A stretch of 64,000 nucleotides of DNA from positions 1,813,495 through 1,877,494 of the forward strand of contig NZ_JAWXCX010000001.1 in NCBI RefSeq assembly GCF_033845285.1, written 5' to 3'. Position numbers and translations under genes: made by a program. The notes under the pieces were generated by a model. That model was not told the DNA's origin. It ran no database searches and saw nothing but the letters and a program-made list of their open reading frames with translations. This DNA is from Marinococcus sp. PL1-022. GTDB lineage: Bacteria; Bacillota; Bacilli; Bacillales; Marinococcaceae. Shown in pieces: positions 61,707 through 64,000 of this stretch. How positions within the stretch are numbered: the stretch's first letter is position 1; each line of letters begins with the position of its first letter.

Positions 61707-62834
61707 TTACGCATTTTCTGCCGGCCCGGTTACAATAGCCGCCATAAATGCTGGTACTTTCACAAATTCTTTAATGAGCAGCCGTTCTTCCGTAGTGTGG
61801 ATGTTTTCATAGCCGACACCCAGATTGATGGTAGGAATGCCGTAGCCCGAAATTACGTTTGCATCGCTGCCGCCTCCGCTTTGTACAGTTCTCGGCTCCA
61901 CATTGAGCCGATGGGCAGCCTGAACAGCACGCTGCACCACATCATCCGATTCAGCCAGCACATAACCTTCATACATTGGCTGTATATCAATAGAAGCCTC
62001 GGCCCCCATTTCCCCGGCTGCCTCTTCGAAGGCTTCCCGCATCGCAGCTACCTGTCTGCTCAATTTGTCTGGTTTAAAGGAGCGTGCTTCCGCAGAAATC
62101 ACGACCTCATCACACACGACATTCGTCTGGGTGCCCCCGGCAAAGCTTCCAATATTGGCCGTTGTTTCTTCATCGATTCGTCCAAGCGGCATTTTGGTTA
62201 CGGCTTTAGAAGCCACGCTGATGGCTGAAATGCCTTTTTCCGGCTCCACCCCTGCGTGTGCTTTTTTTCCGTAAATAGTCGCATGCATTTTTGTCTGATA
62301 CGGCGCCGAGGTGACGAGAGTGCCTACCGGGCCGTCACTGTCAAGCGCATAGCCCATATCGGCATGCACCAGGCCGGTATCCAGATGCTTTGCACCCACA
62401 AGCCCGGACTCTTCCCCGACCGTAATGATAAACTGGATGTCTCCGTAAGGCTCGTCTTCTTCCTGAAGCATTTTTACCAGTTCGAGCATGGACGCAATTC
62501 CCGCTTTGTCATCAGCACCGAGGATTGTTTCTCCCTTCGAAACAATATATTCATCCTGCACCTCAGGTTCAATACCTTTTCCCGGTTCAACTGTATCCAT
62601 ATGGGAGGTGAAATAAATCACCGGCTTTGCGCTGTCTGTGCCTTTCAGCGTACAGACCAGATTCCCCGCCCCGTGGCCGGTGGTGGCTTTAGCGTTATCT
62701 TCTTTTGTTTCAAGTCCAAGCTCCTGGAATTTCCGTTTAATGACATCTGCAATTTTGGCTTCATGCTTTGTTTCCGAGTCAATTTTCACCAGTTCGATAA
62801 ATTCCTGTATTAAACGTTCCTGATTTGCCATCAC
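61707..62834 (-). CDS. M20-family metallopeptidase (PepT-like)
   Basis: A 375-residue zinc peptidase. Metal ligands are seen in SHMDTVEPG (His, Asp), GADDKAGIASML, VGEESGLVGAKHLD (Glu pair) and YALDSDGPVG; the dimerisation domain contains the usual HAGVEPEKGISAI, and the last ligand is a His near the C-terminus. It resembles YqjE/PepT tripeptidases. The first codon is GTG with ATG next; AAAGGAG is 8 nt from GTG. First gene of the YaaR operon. Confidence 0.92.
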   Translation of the reverse strand: MMANQERLIQEFIELVKIDSETKHEAKIADVIKRKFQELGLETKEDNAKATTGHGAGNLVCTLKGTDSAKPVIYFTSHMDTVEPGKGIEPEVQDEYIVSKGETILGADDKAGIASMLELVKMLQEEDEPYGDIQFIITVGEESGLVGAKHLDTGLVHADMGYALDSDGPVGTLVTSAPYQTKMHATIYGKKAHAGVEPEKGISAISVASKAVTKMPLGRIDEETTANIGSFAGGTQTNVVCDEVVISAEARSFKPDKLSRQVAAMREAFEEAAGEMGAEASIDIQPMYEGYVLAESDDVVQRAVQAAHRLNVEPRTVQSGGGSDANVISGYGIPTINLGVGYENIHTTEERLLIKEFVKVPAFMAAIVTGPAENA

Positions 62835-62932
62835 TATTATAACTCCTTTATGGATTGCTTAGGTTTATTATATATTTTTCGCCTGCTGTGTTATAATTTG
62901 AGCATTAGTTTCCATTGAAAGCGGGGGTTAAA

Positions 62933-63013
62933 ATGCAGAAAGTCATTATTTACATTATGATCTTTGCGCTTGTCGGCAGCAGCCTGTTAATGGGCGGAGC
63001 GGTGATGTTTTAA
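62933..63013 (+). CDS. Probable stressosome-associated mini-protein Prli42
   Basis: A 26-residue ORF with GGGGG upstream: MQKVIIYIMIFALVGSSLL followed by MGGAVMF and TAA. A basic N-terminus and one helix of the pattern KVIxYIMxxxLxxSSLLxG agree with Prli42, the membrane mini-protein that tethers the stressosome in Listeria and other Firmicutes. Identity rests on my memory of this short pattern. Its own terminator follows. Confidence 0.6.
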   Translation: MQKVIIYIMIFALVGSSLLMGGAVMF

Positions 63014-63042
63014 ACGAACGCCAATTTTTGTATGTATTTGAT

Positions 63043-63084
63043 AAAGCAGAACTTACGGGTGTACATGCCCGCTCGTTCTGCTTT
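63043..63084. terminator. Bidirectional terminator, Prli42-like/FUSC-type gene
   Basis: AAAGCAGAAC / GTTCTGCTTT arms around an inner GGTGTACATGCCC stretch, T-tract on the plus side, touching the convergent stop at 63085. Confidence 0.85.
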
Positions 63085-64000
63085 TTATTTATTTCTGCGT
63101 GCCATCTGCCTGTGTAGTCTTTTGCCCGATATTGTATGAGTCCGCTTCGGATCGGGCTTAAACATTTTTTTAATGAGCAGGTATTCTTCAATTTCATACA
63201 AAATATAAAAGAGGGATGAGCGTATTTCGAATTCATGTCTTGTTTTTGGCAGCTCCATCTGCTGAATTTCATACTTCATTTCGTCAAGACGGTATAAAAA
63301 ATAGCCGGCAGTATTGCCCGGGGAGACGGCGTCGCTTAGTTCATCCATATAATCAGCCATTTTATGGCCCTGGGGCACGGACTGGTCAATCGAAGAAATA
63401 AACGGCAGAATACTTTCGAGTACCGAAAACTGCTTTTCTCTCATACGAAAATAGTGGTAAAAGTAGTCATCATCCCGCAGAAAATGGTTGTCTATATCCC
63501 TTAGGGCCTTCCCTTTAGCTTCATCAATGATCTTCGCTGCATCCGAAAATTCTGCCCCGTCCCAGATGTTATCGCCAAAACGAAGGTAGTTTGCGTACTC
63601 CTCCCATATTTTACGGAAAGCGTCTTCGAGGCTTAACTGGTCCTGGGCCAGGCTTTTTTCACTGCTCGGCATATAAAGATTCATAATTAATGCTACCCCA
63701 ATACCGACGAAAATAATAGCGAGCTCGTTCATCCAGATGCCTGCACTTACCTGTTCTTCTGTGTAGAGGTGCAGCACGATAACGCTGCTTGTGACGATAC
63801 CACGGGCAGCATTTGCTGCTACGCTGAGTGGAATGCTGATCAGAAAGAGTGCAGCTATGGCCACTGGATTATATCCTATCAGTTCAAAGAATACACTCGC
63901 GACCCCGAGCCCAATCACGCAGGAAACGAGTCGTTCGATGCTGACAGTCAGGGAGCCCCTCTTAGTCGTTGTAATACAAAGAATGGTAATGACGCCTGCT
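63085..64000 (-). CDS. FUSC/aromatic acid exporter-type membrane protein (5' end missing)
   Basis: The frame stays open to the right edge, so at least 27 residues precede the GTG at 63918. The visible 305 residues have several N-terminal helices with the FUSC/ArAE pattern (TKRGSLTVSIERLVSCVIGLGVASVFFELIGYNPVAIAALFLI) and a helical cytoplasmic C-terminal domain (about 180 residues). Related proteins export aromatic or toxic weak acids, but the family's function in Bacillus is not established. Confidence 0.83.
   Translation of the reverse strand, partial: AGVITILCITTTKRGSLTVSIERLVSCVIGLGVASVFFELIGYNPVAIAALFLISIPLSVAANAARGIVTSSVIVLHLYTEEQVSAGIWMNELAIIFVGIGVALIMNLYMPSSEKSLAQDQLSLEDAFRKIWEEYANYLRFGDNIWDGAEFSDAAKIIDEAKGKALRDIDNHFLRDDDYFYHYFRMREKQFSVLESILPFISSIDQSVPQGHKMADYMDELSDAVSPGNTAGYFLYRLDEMKYEIQQMELPKTRHEFEIRSSLFYILYEIEEYLLIKKMFKPDPKRTHTISGKRLHRQMARRNK

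Noticed and set aside
62256-62813. 185-codon plus-strand frame opposite the M20 peptidase
   Set aside because: Antisense shadow of a complete enzyme gene; His/Phe/Arg-rich composition without a family pattern.

Overview
The window looks like chromosome of a low- to mid-GC Gram-positive rod of the Bacillaceae, probably moderately halophilic or haloalkaliphilic. Reasons: B. subtilis-type operon content (araNPQ, AraR, YaaR, YozG/YoaS, YesL, AmaP/Asp23), strong AGGAGG ribosome sites, sigma-A promoters with 17-bp spacers, cre boxes, frequent GTG/TTG starts, very acidic exported proteins, and a C30-type carotenoid operon. I see no rRNA, tRNA, CRISPR array, insertion sequence or prophage. Almost every convergent gene pair is separated by an intrinsic terminator.

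Layout. 1-4.1 kb: plus-strand cell-wall amino-sugar recycling operon (kinase fragment, murQ, a YngK-like glycosidase, anmK). 4.3-17.8 kb: a complete L-arabinose / arabino-oligosaccharide block. A minus-strand uptake and hydrolysis operon (araN-araP-araQ-yesL-abfA), the araR repressor, the araE permease and a plus-strand catabolic operon (araB-araA-GH43-araD) are tied together by identical 18-bp AraR operators and cre sites. 17.9-20.6 kb: an amidohydrolase and a minimal WxL surface-protein pair. 21-30.8 kb: small regulator/membrane-protein modules, TetR/MFS, a paired SMR efflux system with LysR, a methyltransferase, an EamA transporter and malate:quinone oxidoreductase. 31-37 kb: a 3D-domain cell-wall protein, a GvpO-like protein beside a protein with two SAP/Rho_N-like repeats, a DUF2254 membrane protein and the AmaP-DUF2273-Asp23 envelope-stress operon. 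37.2-44.8 kb: an inositol-type cluster (LacI repressor, IolT-like permease, IolI isomerase, three Gfo/Idh/MocA dehydrogenases). 45-55.7 kb: Na/Pi cotransporter behind a PhoP-box-like array, YceI, a CuA-type copper lipoprotein, aldo/keto reductase, EAL and PilZ c-di-GMP proteins, SDR, and a TerC-family gene behind a yybP-ykoY manganese riboswitch. 55.9-64 kb: carotenoid operon (two desaturase-type oxidases and a crtM-like synthase), fructosamine kinase, low-molecular-weight phosphatase, YaaR, an M20 peptidase, a likely Prli42 mini-protein and an FUSC/ArAE-type membrane protein cut by the right edge.

How it fits together. Two sugar regulons (arabinose, inositol) are controlled locally by AraR or LacI and globally by CcpA. 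A second theme is stress and envelope: candidate sigma-B promoters precede the AmaP/Asp23 and carotenoid operons, and a likely stressosome mini-protein gene lies in the same window. I found no clearly new multi-gene system. The least explained parts are the WxL pair, the GvpO-like/SAP-repeat pair, the free-standing CuA lipoprotein and the three-dehydrogenase inositol cluster. Functions are read from sequence motifs and memory of families; no database search was run.
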